DNA of 40,596 nucleotides from Avelusimicrobium sp963660385 (GCA_963660385.1 CAVKWQ010000004.1:1-40596), one strand, 5' to 3'. Positions 32,597 through 40,544 are shown, numbered from the stretch's first letter. Translations and numbers: made by a program. Notes: generated by a model not told the origin, from the sequence alone.

Positions 32597-33160
32597 ATGA
32601 ACTTGCTTAAATCTTATTTTAAGTATATGGACGACCCGTCCGGTGCCATTACCCAACTGGCGGGGGAGCGCTCTCTGCCCCGCGCGTGTATGGGCTACTT
32701 TGCGGCCACATTAGGTTGGGTGTTGTTCTTTAATATTGGCGACGGTATTAGCGCGGCGGCACTGCTTTTTAAACTGTTAGTGGTGTTTATTGCGGAACTG
32801 ACGGCAGGGTATTTTATTGCTTCCCTGTGCGGGCTGTTTTTGGATTTTAAACATATCAAATCTTCGCCTGCCGGGTTGTTTGTGCTGATTGGCTCCGCTG
32901 GTTTTATTAAGGGGCTTTTAATTGCGTTTGCGCTTATTTCCGCGGCCGTACCTGTTGCGGGGTTGGGTGCATTAGCGCCGCTTGCCTTGCTGTTGGTGCT
33001 GGGCTTGCAACTGGGCTATTTGACGCGCTCCTTAATGCGCCTGTGCGGCCTTAACGCGGCCAAGGCGCTGACGGCCTGGCTGTTTGCCTTTGTGCCTGTG
33101 CTGGTGGCGGTGGGACTTTTGGGCGTGTTTTTTGTGTGGGGGATTGCCTTGCTGTTTTAA
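32597..33160 (+). CDS. YIP1-like multi-pass membrane protein
   Basis: This 187-residue protein has about five hydrophobic helices and only short loops. The start, MNLLKSYFKYMDDPSGAITQL, resembles the amphipathic N-terminus of YIP1-family proteins, which often carry a short helix ending in a Pro before the first membrane segment. Function is unknown. It sits 1 bp after sppA, so it is co-expressed and perhaps works with the protease. The family call is tentative and rests on topology. Confidence 0.5.
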   Translation: MNLLKSYFKYMDDPSGAITQLAGERSLPRACMGYFAATLGWVLFFNIGDGISAAALLFKLLVVFIAELTAGYFIASLCGLFLDFKHIKSSPAGLFVLIGSAGFIKGLLIAFALISAAVPVAGLGALAPLALLLVLGLQLGYLTRSLMRLCGLNAAKALTAWLFAFVPVLVAVGLLGVFFVWGIALLF

Positions 33161-33180
33161 AAACGGCTTATTCCTATCCT

Positions 33181-33211
33181 GAGCCCCGGTTTTGCCGGGG
33201 CTCTTTTGTTT
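33181..33211 (+). terminator. Terminator of sppA and the YIP1-like gene
   Basis: GAGCCCCGG / CCGGGGCTC, a 9-bp perfect stem with a 5-nt loop, followed by TTTTGTTTT. Confidence 0.95.
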
Positions 33212-33279
33212 TATATGCAATATTTTAAGCGGCAAGTGCGTTTACATATGTACAGGGATTAGCAATATTTGGTAAAATA

Positions 33280-33293
33280 TTACCGACCGGTAA
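33280..33293 (+). promoter_or_regulatory. Palindromic operator ahead of the TetR efflux operon
   Basis: TTACCG-AC-CGGTAA is a perfect inverted repeat with a 2-bp centre, 22 bp before the tetR ATG. A TAAAAT -10 (33273-33278) lies directly upstream, so the palindrome covers the likely start point. Symmetry and position are those of a TetR autoregulatory site. Confidence 0.75.
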
Positions 33294-33315
33294 GTAAAAT
33301 TATTTGAATAATCCT

Positions 33316-33972
33316 ATGAAAAAACAAGAAACCGAAAAAACAGATAAATCCGAACGGGAAAACCGTATGCGTGCGGCCATTAAACAGGCGGCGTTCCACC
33401 TGATGGCGGAAAAGGGTTTAGACAAAGTGTCTATGCGCGAAATTGCCGAAAAGGTAAACGTAACCAAGCCTGTGCTTTATTATTACTTTAAAAATAAAGA
33501 AGATTTGTGCCTCAGCATTATTGAGGACCACGAGCAACTGTTCAGCAAACTGTTGGACCGTGTGTCCGAGCACGCCAGCGGCCCGGCGGAAATATTAAAC
33601 GAAGGGTTAAAATCCCACTTGGATTTTTTTGCCAAGGACCCGATTCACTCCAAGTTTGTTTTGCAGATGATTTCTTATACCTTGGATGTGGATTCCAAAC
33701 AACTCCCGCCTAAGGAAAAGCCTTGCGTGCAGGATATATTGGCGGAAACCTTAACGCGGGAAGAGCAAAAGGGCAAACTCCCGGCTGGCAGTGTGGCGGA
33801 TATTGTCCGCTTGGTGTCGGGCATTTCGGCGGAGATTATGTTTAGCGCGTATTTAACGCAGCATATCAATCCCGCCGCTTACCGCGGGGGTGCCTTTAAT
33901 AAAGACACCGTAGAACGGCTGGTAAAAATCATTTTACTTGGTATTCAAGCATACTATAAGGAAACAAAATAA
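33316..33972 (+). CDS. TetR-family repressor of the efflux operon
   Basis: This protein of about 218 residues has the TetR N-terminal helix-turn-helix domain (about 18-65): AAFHLMAEKGLDKVSMREIAEKVNVTKPVLYYYFKNKEDL. A ligand-binding C-terminal domain follows. An upstream TTG would add four residues; the ATG at 33316 is preferred. It heads an operon of TolC, adaptor and RND genes with only 5 bp to the next gene, and the operator palindrome lies just upstream. It most likely represses the whole unit and responds to a pump substrate. Confidence 0.92.
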   Translation: MKKQETEKTDKSERENRMRAAIKQAAFHLMAEKGLDKVSMREIAEKVNVTKPVLYYYFKNKEDLCLSIIEDHEQLFSKLLDRVSEHASGPAEILNEGLKSHLDFFAKDPIHSKFVLQMISYTLDVDSKQLPPKEKPCVQDILAETLTREEQKGKLPAGSVADIVRLVSGISAEIMFSAYLTQHINPAAYRGGAFNKDTVERLVKIILLGIQAYYKETK

Positions 33973-33977
33973 AACAT

Positions 33978-35354
33978 ATGAAAAAATGGGTAATACTCGC
34001 GCTTATGGCAGCATATGCGCCTGCGTGCCTGGGGGCTGCTCCGGGCAAAGCGGCAAACAGTTTGTTTGCCGAACGTGAAGAGGTAGGGGGGGAGAAAATC
34101 ACCATTTCCGACGCGATTCGGATGGCGCTCTCGGACAGTTACCAAATCATTGATGCGCAAAAGACGAAGGAAATCTACGAAGAGCAACTCTCGCAGTCTC
34201 GTTCCAGTTACTATCCTTCTTTGTCTTTGGACGGGTCGTATAGCCGTGCGCTTAAAAAGGGCAAGATTATTATGGGCGACCAAAGCATTGAAATCGGCCA
34301 GAATAATACTTACCAAGCCGGATTGAACGCCTCCTATGTATTGTGGTCTGGCGGGCAAATCCGCAACTCGGTCAATTTGGCCAAGGTAGGCGCGGAGCAA
34401 GGGCTTTTTAACTTGCGCAATGTGCAAGATACCGTTACCAAGCAGGTAGTGGGCTTTTGCTACGACATTATTTATGCCGCCGCTTTAATCCGCGTGCAAG
34501 AGGAATATTTGGATATTGCCAAACAGCACCTGGACGAAGCCCAAGCCAAATACAAACAGGGCCTTGCCAGCAGTTTGGATGTGCTGACCCAAAAGGTAAA
34601 GGTGGAAAACATTGAACCTACGGTCTTGCAGGCCAAAAAGAACTTTGAACTGGGCAACCTGTATTTGCGCCAAATTCTAAACCGCGACCCGGAAGACCGC
34701 ATTTATTTAACCTGGACGCAAAAGGATTTAGAGTTGCCTCAAACGCCGTCCTTGGATGAGTTATATAACTTGGCGATGGAAAAACGCCCGGAATTAAAAC
34801 TCTCCAAATTGGCTGTGGACGCGGCGCATTACAACATTAAAATTGCGCGCGCGGGCCATATGCCGGTGCTTGCGTTAAACGGCAACTATACCTATAACGG
34901 CGTAACCGAAAACGGTTTCCCGCAGCACAAAAAAGACTATTATTGGACGAGTGCCGCTGGCGTAACGCTGAGTATTCCGCTGTTTGAGGGGTTTAAAGTA
35001 TCCTCGCAGGTAGCGCAAAAGGAACTTGCCTACGAACAGGCGGTGGCGGCGTACCAAAACAAAATGAAAAATGTACGCATCCAAGTAAAAGAAGCGTGGC
35101 TGAATTTGGAAGAAGCCCGCTCCCGCATTGAGGCCACCAAAGGCGTAGTGGAACAGGCCCGGGAAAACTTGAACTCGCAAATGAAGCGTTACCGCGCGGG
35201 TCTTACGAGCCAGTTGGAAGTCAATGACGCTATTTCCAACGTGAACGATTCCGACTTGCAATATGTGCAGGCCGTATATGACGGGGCGATTGCCCTTTCC
35301 GATTTGAAATTCGCCGTAGGTGTAGAGGTAAATTTGTATGAAAAAAAGAACTAA
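33978..35354 (+). CDS. TolC-family outer membrane efflux channel
   Basis: This 458-residue protein has a signal peptide (MKKWVILALMAAYAPACLGA) and two tandem outer-membrane-efflux repeats. Each consists of long amphipathic helices of the channel tunnel with short beta segments (SSYYPSLSLDGSYS, GHMPVLALNGNYT), ending with QYVQAVYDGAIALSDLKFAVG. It forms the outer-membrane exit duct of a tripartite pump. The signal sequence contains a cysteine but the preceding residues (APAC) are not a good lipobox. It overlaps the adaptor gene by 17 nt. Confidence 0.93.
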   Translation: MKKWVILALMAAYAPACLGAAPGKAANSLFAEREEVGGEKITISDAIRMALSDSYQIIDAQKTKEIYEEQLSQSRSSYYPSLSLDGSYSRALKKGKIIMGDQSIEIGQNNTYQAGLNASYVLWSGGQIRNSVNLAKVGAEQGLFNLRNVQDTVTKQVVGFCYDIIYAAALIRVQEEYLDIAKQHLDEAQAKYKQGLASSLDVLTQKVKVENIEPTVLQAKKNFELGNLYLRQILNRDPEDRIYLTWTQKDLELPQTPSLDELYNLAMEKRPELKLSKLAVDAAHYNIKIARAGHMPVLALNGNYTYNGVTENGFPQHKKDYYWTSAAGVTLSIPLFEGFKVSSQVAQKELAYEQAVAAYQNKMKNVRIQVKEAWLNLEEARSRIEATKGVVEQARENLNSQMKRYRAGLTSQLEVNDAISNVNDSDLQYVQAVYDGAIALSDLKFAVGVEVNLYEKKN

Positions 35355-36246
35355 AAGAAGAGTAATCTGGGGGGTAGTGGCCCTGGCTTTTATTTTGGCC
35401 TTGGCGGTCATTTTTAAACCCAAAACGTCCGGCCCGTTAGACGGTGTGGCTAAGGATGTTTTCTTAGTAAAACAAGAAACCGTGCAAAAACGCACCTTGA
35501 AACACGAACTGTTAATGTCCGGCAGTATCAAGGCATTGGAAGAAGCGACGCTCTTCCCGCGTGTGAACGGCAAATTGCTTAAAAACGTCTTGCGCGAAGG
35601 CGACTCGGTCAAAAAGAACCAGACGGTTTCTTTAATTGAGCGCGACGAAGTCGGCGCCGTGTATGAGCCGGTGGTCGTGCCGTCCACCATTACGGGTGTA
35701 GTCGGCCGCGTGTATTTGGACCCGGGTGCCAACGTAACGGTTTCTACGCCGATTGCCTTGGTGGTAAACCAGGAAAAAGTGCGCGTAGCGGTGGATATCC
35801 CGGAACGCTACATTGGCGAAATTTACAAGGGCCAGCCCGCCACCTTGCGCGTGGACGCGTTGCCCGGCAAAGAATTTGAAGCCAAACTGACGATTATCAG
35901 CCCGGTGGTGGACTCCACCAGCCGCGCGGTAGCCGTGGAATTTTACGCCGATAATACCAAAGGCTTGTTAAAATCGGGTATGTTCGCCAAAGTGGATATT
36001 ACGTTGTCCGAAAAAGCGAACGCCGTTTCTGTTTCCAAACAGAGCGTTTACACGGACGAAGAAACGAACGAAACGTACGTGTTTGTTCCGTCCGCCGACG
36101 GCAAAACCGCCGTGCGCAGAAACGTAAAGACGGGCTTTATCAACAGCAACCACTTGGAAGTGAGCGAAGGCCTTTCCGTGGGTGAACAGGTGCTTACGTT
36201 TACCTATGGTTTGAAAGACGGCAGCAAAATTGAATTGGAAAAATAA
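35338..36246 (+). CDS. RND periplasmic adaptor (membrane fusion protein) with no alpha-hairpin
   Basis: This 302-residue protein has an N-terminal membrane anchor (about 8-26), split lipoyl halves (GKLLKNVLREGDSVKKNQTV and TITGVVGRVYLDPGANV), a beta-barrel domain (VRVAVDIPERYIGEIYKGQ) and a membrane-proximal domain. The two lipoyl halves are only about 20 residues apart, which leaves no room for the long alpha-helical hairpin that most adaptors use to reach TolC. The Borrelia adaptor BesA is a known case of this kind. It bridges the RND pump and the TolC protein encoded on either side. Confidence 0.9.
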   Translation: MKKRTKRRVIWGVVALAFILALAVIFKPKTSGPLDGVAKDVFLVKQETVQKRTLKHELLMSGSIKALEEATLFPRVNGKLLKNVLREGDSVKKNQTVSLIERDEVGAVYEPVVVPSTITGVVGRVYLDPGANVTVSTPIALVVNQEKVRVAVDIPERYIGEIYKGQPATLRVDALPGKEFEAKLTIISPVVDSTSRAVAVEFYADNTKGLLKSGMFAKVDITLSEKANAVSVSKQSVYTDEETNETYVFVPSADGKTAVRRNVKTGFINSNHLEVSEGLSVGEQVLTFTYGLKDGSKIELEK

Positions 36247-36252
36247 TTAAGT

Positions 36253-39200
36253 ATGGCTGAAAACAACGACAATTTACAAGCGTCCAAAGCGCTGGAAAAG
36301 GAGAAAATGAAGAAGGGCGGTTTTACCGCCGTCTTCATCCGCCGCCCGGTAGCCACTATTATGATGTGCTTGGCTATTGTGGTAGTCGGGTTAATGTCCT
36401 ATTCCGGTATGGGCGTGGGTATGTTCCCGAACGTGGACGTACCGTATGTGCTGGTGCAGACTACTTTGGCCGGTGCCAGCCCGGAAGAAATTGAAACTTC
36501 CGTTACCAAGATTATTGAAGAATCCGTCAACCAGGTGGAAGGGATTGATGAAATCAAATCCCAGAGTATGGAAGGCGCCTCCTTGGTAAGTATTAAGTTC
36601 TTGATGGATAAAGACGGCGACGTGGCCGCCCAGGAAGTGCGCGATAAAGTAGAACTCATTAAAAACGACCTTCCGGACGGGACCGAAGCCCCCGTGGTGC
36701 AAAAGTTGGATATGGACTCCATCGCCGTATTAAACGTAGTTGTATCCGGCGACCGCGACATTGTAGAACTGACGGAAATTGCCAAAAAGAAGGTAAAAGA
36801 AAACATTGAAAACATCCGCGGCGTAGGTGCCGTGAACATTGTAGGGGGCCGCGAACGCGAAATCCACATTACGGTAAACCCGCTCAAACTGTTTTCTTTG
36901 AACTTGCCTATTAGCGACGTTTCCGCCGCGTTGGCCGACCAGAACGTAGAAATCCCGGGCGGCCGCGTGGAACAGCAGCACCAGGAATTTACGCTGCGTA
37001 TTTTGGGCCGTATCCCGGATGTGCCGTCCTTCAACGATATTTTTATTGCAAACCGCAACGGCGCTTCTATTAAAATTGCCGATATCGGCTATGCCGAAGA
37101 CTCCGGCGAATACGAACGCGAATCCACGTTCTTAAACAAACGCCGTGCCGTAACCTTGGAAATCACCAAGCAGTCCGGCACCAACACCTTGGCCGTAGTG
37201 CAGGGTGTAAAAGACAAGTTGGAAAAAATTAAACCCACGCTCCCGGCGGATATTTCCATTTCCTTAATGATGGACCAGTCCGGCAACATCCGCGCTTCCG
37301 TACACAGCGTGTTGGAACACATTATTCTGGGCGGTATTTTAGCCGGTATTATGGTGTTCTTCTTTATGGGCTCTCTGCGCTCTACGTTCATTTCGTTCTT
37401 GGCTATGCCGATTTCTATTATCGGTTCGTTTATCTTTATGAATATGGCCGGGTTTACGATTGATACGATGACGCTGTTGGGCTTGCTGGTAGCCGTAGGT
37501 ATCGTAATTGACGACGCTATCGTAATGTTGGAAAACATCTTCCGCCATATGGAAAAGTACGGCAAAAGCCCGAAAGTGGCGGCTGTGGACGGTTCGCACG
37601 AAATTACCTCTACCGTAGTGGCGACGACGCTGTCTATTTTGGTAATCTTCTTGCCGCTTGCGTATATGGACGGTATCGTAGGCCGTGTGGTAAGCAGTTA
37701 CGGTATGACGGTAGTGTTCGCTATTGCGCTCTCCGGCGTGGTGGCCTTGACGCTTACGCCTATGCTCTGCGCCAAGATGTTAAAGCAGGAAAAGAAAACT
37801 AAACTGGATAACTTTGTTGACGGTGTAAATAAAAAATTAGTGGATTGGTATATCCCGCTTTTGGATTGGTCTATCCACCACCGCAAGATTATGGTTTCCT
37901 TGGCGTGTTTGTGCTTGGTGTTGTTAGTGCCGATGTTGGCGCGCGTAGGCGGGGAATTTATGCCTACGGACGACAGCGGTAAAGTACAGGTCAGCATTGA
38001 AGCCCCGGTGGGCACCAGTTACACCGATACGCAGGATATCTTAAAGCAAATTGAAAAGGATATCCGCCGCTTGCCGCACGTGAAAGATACCTTGGTGGCG
38101 GCTGGCGTGGCTTCCAGCAGTTTCGTGTCCTCTAACCCTTCCAACAAAGGGTATATCCGCGTGGAATTGGACGGACGCAAAGAACGCGGCGGCGTAACGA
38201 CCAAAGAATATTTGAACGCTATCCGCGAAATGATGAAGAAATACAAAGGGTTGAAGAGCAACTCTTATGTAGTCAGCGAAACGCCGTCCTCCGGTTCGTA
38301 CGAATTGGAATTTGTTATCTCCGGCCCGGATATCAATAAGTTAAGCGAATACAGCCAGGCAATGGTACAGCAGTTGTCCAAGGACCCGCGCTTTATTGAC
38401 GTGGATACTTCGCTGGACTTGTCCAAGCCGGAATACCGCGTAGTCATCAACCGCGAAAAAGCGCAGAACTTGGGCGTTAAGATTTCGTCCATTGCGTCCG
38501 CGTTGCGCACAATGGTAGGCGGCGAAGACGACATTACCAAATACAAGGAAGGCGACGATTTGTATGACGTGCGCGTCCGCGTGGCCGAGGAATACCGCGA
38601 CACCAAGGAAGCCATTTCTGCTTTGATGGTGCCCGGCAAAATCAACGGACAGGATACGATTCAGCGTTTGGACAGCGTAGCCTATATTGAAGAAGGCACC
38701 GGCCCCAGCCAAATTGACCGCCAGAACCGCCAGCGCCAAGTAACCGTGCAAGCCAACTTGAACGGCATTGATACGCGCTCCGCCTTGGCGATTATGAACG
38801 ATATCTTCCAGCGTCTGAACGCAGGCGCGGAATATTCGGGCGGCGTAACGGGTATGTCCGAAGAAATGACCAAGATGTTCTCCTCGTTCTTGCTCGCGTT
38901 CGTCTTGGCGTTCTTCTTTAAATATATGATTTTGGCCGCGCAGTTTGAAAGTTATACGCACCCAGTGGCGATTATTGTTTCCTTGCCGCTTACGCTGCCG
39001 TTTGCGGTGCTGTCCTTGTTCTTAACGGGGCAGTCGCTTAACTTGTACAGTTTGTTGGGTATCTTTATGTTAATCGGTGTAGTCAGTAAGAACGCTATTT
39101 TGCAGACCGATTACACCAACCAACTGCGCGCCCGCGGCTACGGCCGTACGGACGCTATCTTGCAGGCCAACCGTGTGCGCTTGCGCCCGATCTTGATGAC

Positions 39201-39456
39201 GACGCTCACCTTGATTATGGGTGTGGCCCCGATGATCTTCTCCAACGGCGAAGGCGCCGACCAGCGCCGCAGTTTGGCGATTGTTATCGTGGGCGGGCAG
39301 GCGCTCTCGCTGCTCGTTACGCTATTGATGACCCCGGTTACCTATATTTTAATGGACGAACTGGGCGATTGGTTCAACTATACTTTTAAGGGGATTCCTT
39401 ATCCGGAAGATAAGAGCAAAACGGAAATTTTGCCCGAAGTGCCGGAAGAAGATTAA
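36253..39456 (+). CDS. RND efflux pump inner membrane transporter (HAE1-like)
   Basis: This 1067-residue proton-driven pump of the AcrB type has FIRRPVATIMMCL before helix 1 and the large periplasmic pore domains (LAGASPEEIETSVT). Helix 4 carries the proton-relay aspartates D420 and D421 (VGIVIDDAIVMLENI). GQSLNLYSLLGIFMLIGVVSKNAILQTDY matches the conserved late block. The cytoplasmic N-terminus is about 25 residues longer than in AcrB and rich in Lys and Glu. Substrates cannot be predicted. It is the last gene of the tetR operon and is followed by a terminator. Confidence 0.96.
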   Translation: MAENNDNLQASKALEKEKMKKGGFTAVFIRRPVATIMMCLAIVVVGLMSYSGMGVGMFPNVDVPYVLVQTTLAGASPEEIETSVTKIIEESVNQVEGIDEIKSQSMEGASLVSIKFLMDKDGDVAAQEVRDKVELIKNDLPDGTEAPVVQKLDMDSIAVLNVVVSGDRDIVELTEIAKKKVKENIENIRGVGAVNIVGGREREIHITVNPLKLFSLNLPISDVSAALADQNVEIPGGRVEQQHQEFTLRILGRIPDVPSFNDIFIANRNGASIKIADIGYAEDSGEYERESTFLNKRRAVTLEITKQSGTNTLAVVQGVKDKLEKIKPTLPADISISLMMDQSGNIRASVHSVLEHIILGGILAGIMVFFFMGSLRSTFISFLAMPISIIGSFIFMNMAGFTIDTMTLLGLLVAVGIVIDDAIVMLENIFRHMEKYGKSPKVAAVDGSHEITSTVVATTLSILVIFLPLAYMDGIVGRVVSSYGMTVVFAIALSGVVALTLTPMLCAKMLKQEKKTKLDNFVDGVNKKLVDWYIPLLDWSIHHRKIMVSLACLCLVLLVPMLARVGGEFMPTDDSGKVQVSIEAPVGTSYTDTQDILKQIEKDIRRLPHVKDTLVAAGVASSSFVSSNPSNKGYIRVELDGRKERGGVTTKEYLNAIREMMKKYKGLKSNSYVVSETPSSGSYELEFVISGPDINKLSEYSQAMVQQLSKDPRFIDVDTSLDLSKPEYRVVINREKAQNLGVKISSIASALRTMVGGEDDITKYKEGDDLYDVRVRVAEEYRDTKEAISALMVPGKINGQDTIQRLDSVAYIEEGTGPSQIDRQNRQRQVTVQANLNGIDTRSALAIMNDIFQRLNAGAEYSGGVTGMSEEMTKMFSSFLLAFVLAFFFKYMILAAQFESYTHPVAIIVSLPLTLPFAVLSLFLTGQSLNLYSLLGIFMLIGVVSKNAILQTDYTNQLRARGYGRTDAILQANRVRLRPILMTTLTLIMGVAPMIFSNGEGADQRRSLAIVIVGGQALSLLVTLLMTPVTYILMDELGDWFNYTFKGIPYPEDKSKTEILPEVPEED

Positions 39457-39475
39457 TCCTTACAGGAAAACAGCC

Positions 39476-39516
39476 AACCCCCACTTACGGTTTTATGATA
39501 AGCGGGGGTTTTTTAT
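39476..39516 (+). terminator. Terminator of the efflux operon
   Basis: AACCCCCACTTA pairs with TAAGCGGGGGTT (one A-C mismatch) across an 11-nt loop, followed by TTTTTATT. It abuts the palindrome element downstream. Confidence 0.88.
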
Positions 39517-39935
39517 TCTTTTTCTCGTGGGAGAAAAAGAACCAAAAAGACCAGCGGGTCGGTGCCCATAAAAGGCAGTAACGGCGGGTATTTTTACAAC
39601 TCGCTACGCTCAAACAAGTAAAAATACTCCTCCGCCTTATACGCCTTTTATAGTCGGGCTAAGACCCGCAAAATCGTATAGAACCTTACGGGATTATTTG
39701 GCAAGAATTTAAGAATATGGGGCGTTTCCTTCGTGTAATTGGGGTGGAAACTCCTTGATGTCTTTGCCGTTTGGGCCGCCCTTACGTTGCTGATAAAAAG
39801 CGAGTAGAACGGGATAATATTTTGATTTGTTTGAGCCCGATAGGGCGAGTTATCAAAATATCCGTTCAACTCTGCTTTTTATAACGCTTTGGGCGGCGAG
39901 TTTTTTGCTTACTTTTTGTCGGTACAAAAAGTAAG
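39516..39935. repeat. REP-like element: two long mutually inverted palindromes bounded by hairpins
   Basis: This non-coding segment of about 420 bp is highly structured. It opens with an 11-bp perfect hairpin (39516-39541, loop GTGG). Palindrome 1 spans 39554-39669, with outer arms GCGGGTC/GACCCGC and inner arms GTATTTTTAC/GTAAAAATAC. Its 20-nt loop is AACTCGCTACGCTCAAACAA. Palindrome 2 spans 39775-39897, with outer arms GCCGCCC/GGGCGGC and inner arms ATATTTTGAT/ATCAAAATAT. Its 25-nt loop, read on the other strand, has the same ends as loop 1 (AACTCGC...GCTCAAACAA). The segment closes with a 12-bp perfect hairpin, CTTACTTTTTGT/ACAAAAAGTAAG (39908-39935). It looks like a non-autonomous repeat of the REP/BIME kind. 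No transposase is present. Confidence 0.75.
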
Positions 39936-39975
39936 GGTAATAAAGAAAAAGTGTTTTTAGAAAACTATTTTTTGG

Positions 39976-40012
39976 CAAAAAATAACCCTGCGTTATCTTT
40001 AAACGCAGGGTT
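39976..40012 (-). terminator. Terminator of the tRNA-Cys gene
   Basis: On the minus strand AACCCTGCGTT and AACGCAGGGTT form an 11-bp stem with a 7-nt loop, followed by ATTTTTT. It lies about 10 bp after the tRNA end. Confidence 0.9.
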
Positions 40013-40021
40013 CAAATCATA

Positions 40022-40093
40022 AGGTGCGGGCGGGAATCGAACCCGCGAATATGAGTTTTGCAGACTCACGCCTTACCACTTGGCCACCGCACC
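40022..40093 (-). tRNA. tRNA-Cys (GCA)
   Basis: A 71-nt cloverleaf plus discriminator. The acceptor stem is GGTGCGG/CCGCACC, the anticodon loop is CTGCAAA with anticodon GCA, the T loop is GGTTCGATTCC and the discriminator is U73, as expected for cysteine. CCA is not encoded. A terminator follows. Confidence 0.96.
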
Positions 40094-40175
40094 GTAACAA
40101 ATCGGTAAGACCTAATTATTATAGCAAAAAATTTCAAATTTAGGAAGAAAAAATAAAAATGTACAAAATTGGGCC

Positions 40176-40203
40176 TTGATTTTTTACGCTTCCCCGCTAT
40201 ACT
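40176..40203 (+). promoter_or_regulatory. Promoter of the candidate small RNA
   Basis: TTGATT (40176-40181), 16 bp, TATACT (40198-40203). The start point would be near 40210, at the base of the RNA's closing stem. Confidence 0.6.
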
Positions 40204-40209
40204 AGCCAT

Positions 40210-40305
40210 ATGGGAGTGCCACTATCGCCCGTTTTTGGGTACGCCTCTTGTAGGGGACAAGGCCTCCCACCGTTTTTTAGCCCGGCCCGAGCGGCCGGGT
40301 TTTTC
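40210..40305 (+). ncRNA. Candidate structured small RNA with own promoter and terminator
   Basis: The segment of about 96 nt has no matching protein and folds well by eye. A closing stem pairs TGGGAG-T-GCC (40211-40220) with GGC-CTCCCA (40261-40269): nine pairs and one bulged base. It encloses two small hairpins, CCC-GTTTTT-GGG (228-239 of the 40-kb block, i.e. 40228-40239) and CCTC-TTGTA-GGGG (40244-40256), a three-way-junction layout. After an ACCG and six Ts comes a second, strong terminator hairpin. It lacks the GGAAGCAG-type loop of SRP RNA and is too short for 6S or tmRNA. No downstream gene exists for it to regulate in cis except tRNAs, so a trans-acting sRNA is the best guess. Family unknown. 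Confidence 0.55.
40281..40305 (+). terminator. Terminator of the candidate small RNA
   Basis: CCCGGCC (40281-40287), loop CGAGC, GGCCGGG (40293-40299), then TTTTTC. A perfect GC-rich stem. Confidence 0.9.
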
Positions 40306-40307
40306 TA

Positions 40308-40336
40308 TTGCTAAATATATTTCTTTTTGGTATAAT
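40308..40336 (+). promoter_or_regulatory. Second promoter in the tRNA cluster
   Basis: TTGCTA (40308-40313), exactly 17 bp, perfect TATAAT (40331-40336). Transcription would start near 40343, directly at a terminator hairpin. Confidence 0.55.
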
Positions 40337-40344
40337 AAAACAAA

Positions 40345-40368
40345 GGCTCCCGATTGGGGGCCGTTTTT
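40345..40368 (+). terminator. Terminator-like hairpin right after the second promoter
   Basis: GGCTCCC, loop GATT, GGGGGCC (one G-T pair), then GTTTTT. A weaker hairpin, GGGTTTT/AAAACCC followed by TTTT, lies just beyond at 40373-40395. Confidence 0.6.
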
Positions 40369-40414
40369 CGCGGGGTTTTTGACTAAAACCCTTTTGTAAT
40401 TGTATATTTTTTGA

Positions 40415-40420
40415 TATAAT
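40415..40420 (+). promoter_or_regulatory. -10 box of the tRNA-Gly/tRNA-Thr unit
   Basis: A perfect TATAAT lies 15 bp before the mature 5' end of tRNA-Gly. The -35 region is AT-rich without a clear match. Confidence 0.5.
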
Positions 40421-40435
40421 AAAGTAATGCCTTGC

Positions 40436-40506
40436 GCGGGCGTAGTTCAATGGTAGAACACTAGCCTTCCAAGCTTGATACGTGGGTTCGATTCCCATCG
40501 CCCGCT
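40436..40506 (+). tRNA. tRNA-Gly (TCC)
   Basis: The acceptor stem is GCGGGCG/CGCCCGC, the D arm contains AGTTCAATGGTAGAAC, the anticodon loop CTTCCAA gives anticodon TCC, the T loop is GGTTCGATTCC and the discriminator is U73. CCA is not encoded. Confidence 0.96.
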
Positions 40507-40544
40507 TGGCAAGGATAAAAAGCCTGCAAAGGCCAGCATAAAAT

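Noticed and set aside
33978..35354. TolC-like protein as a lipoprotein (OprM type)
   Set aside because: The cysteine in the signal region is preceded by APA, a poor lipobox, and cleavage after the following Gly/Ala is more likely.
39648..39869. Minus-strand open frame of 73 codons
   Set aside because: It runs through the palindromic repeat element; the structure explains the sequence, and there is no ribosome-binding site.
40210..40305. SRP (4.5S), 6S or tmRNA identity for the small RNA
   Set aside because: The conserved SRP loop (GGAAGCAG-type) is absent, and the unit is too short for 6S or tmRNA.
40169..40399. Plus-strand open frame of 76 codons
   Set aside because: It crosses the sRNA promoter, the sRNA and two terminators; no coding signature.
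40277..40498. Minus-strand open frame beginning MGIEPTYQAWKAS
   Set aside because: It is the antisense of tRNA-Gly, a well-known source of spurious annotated peptides.
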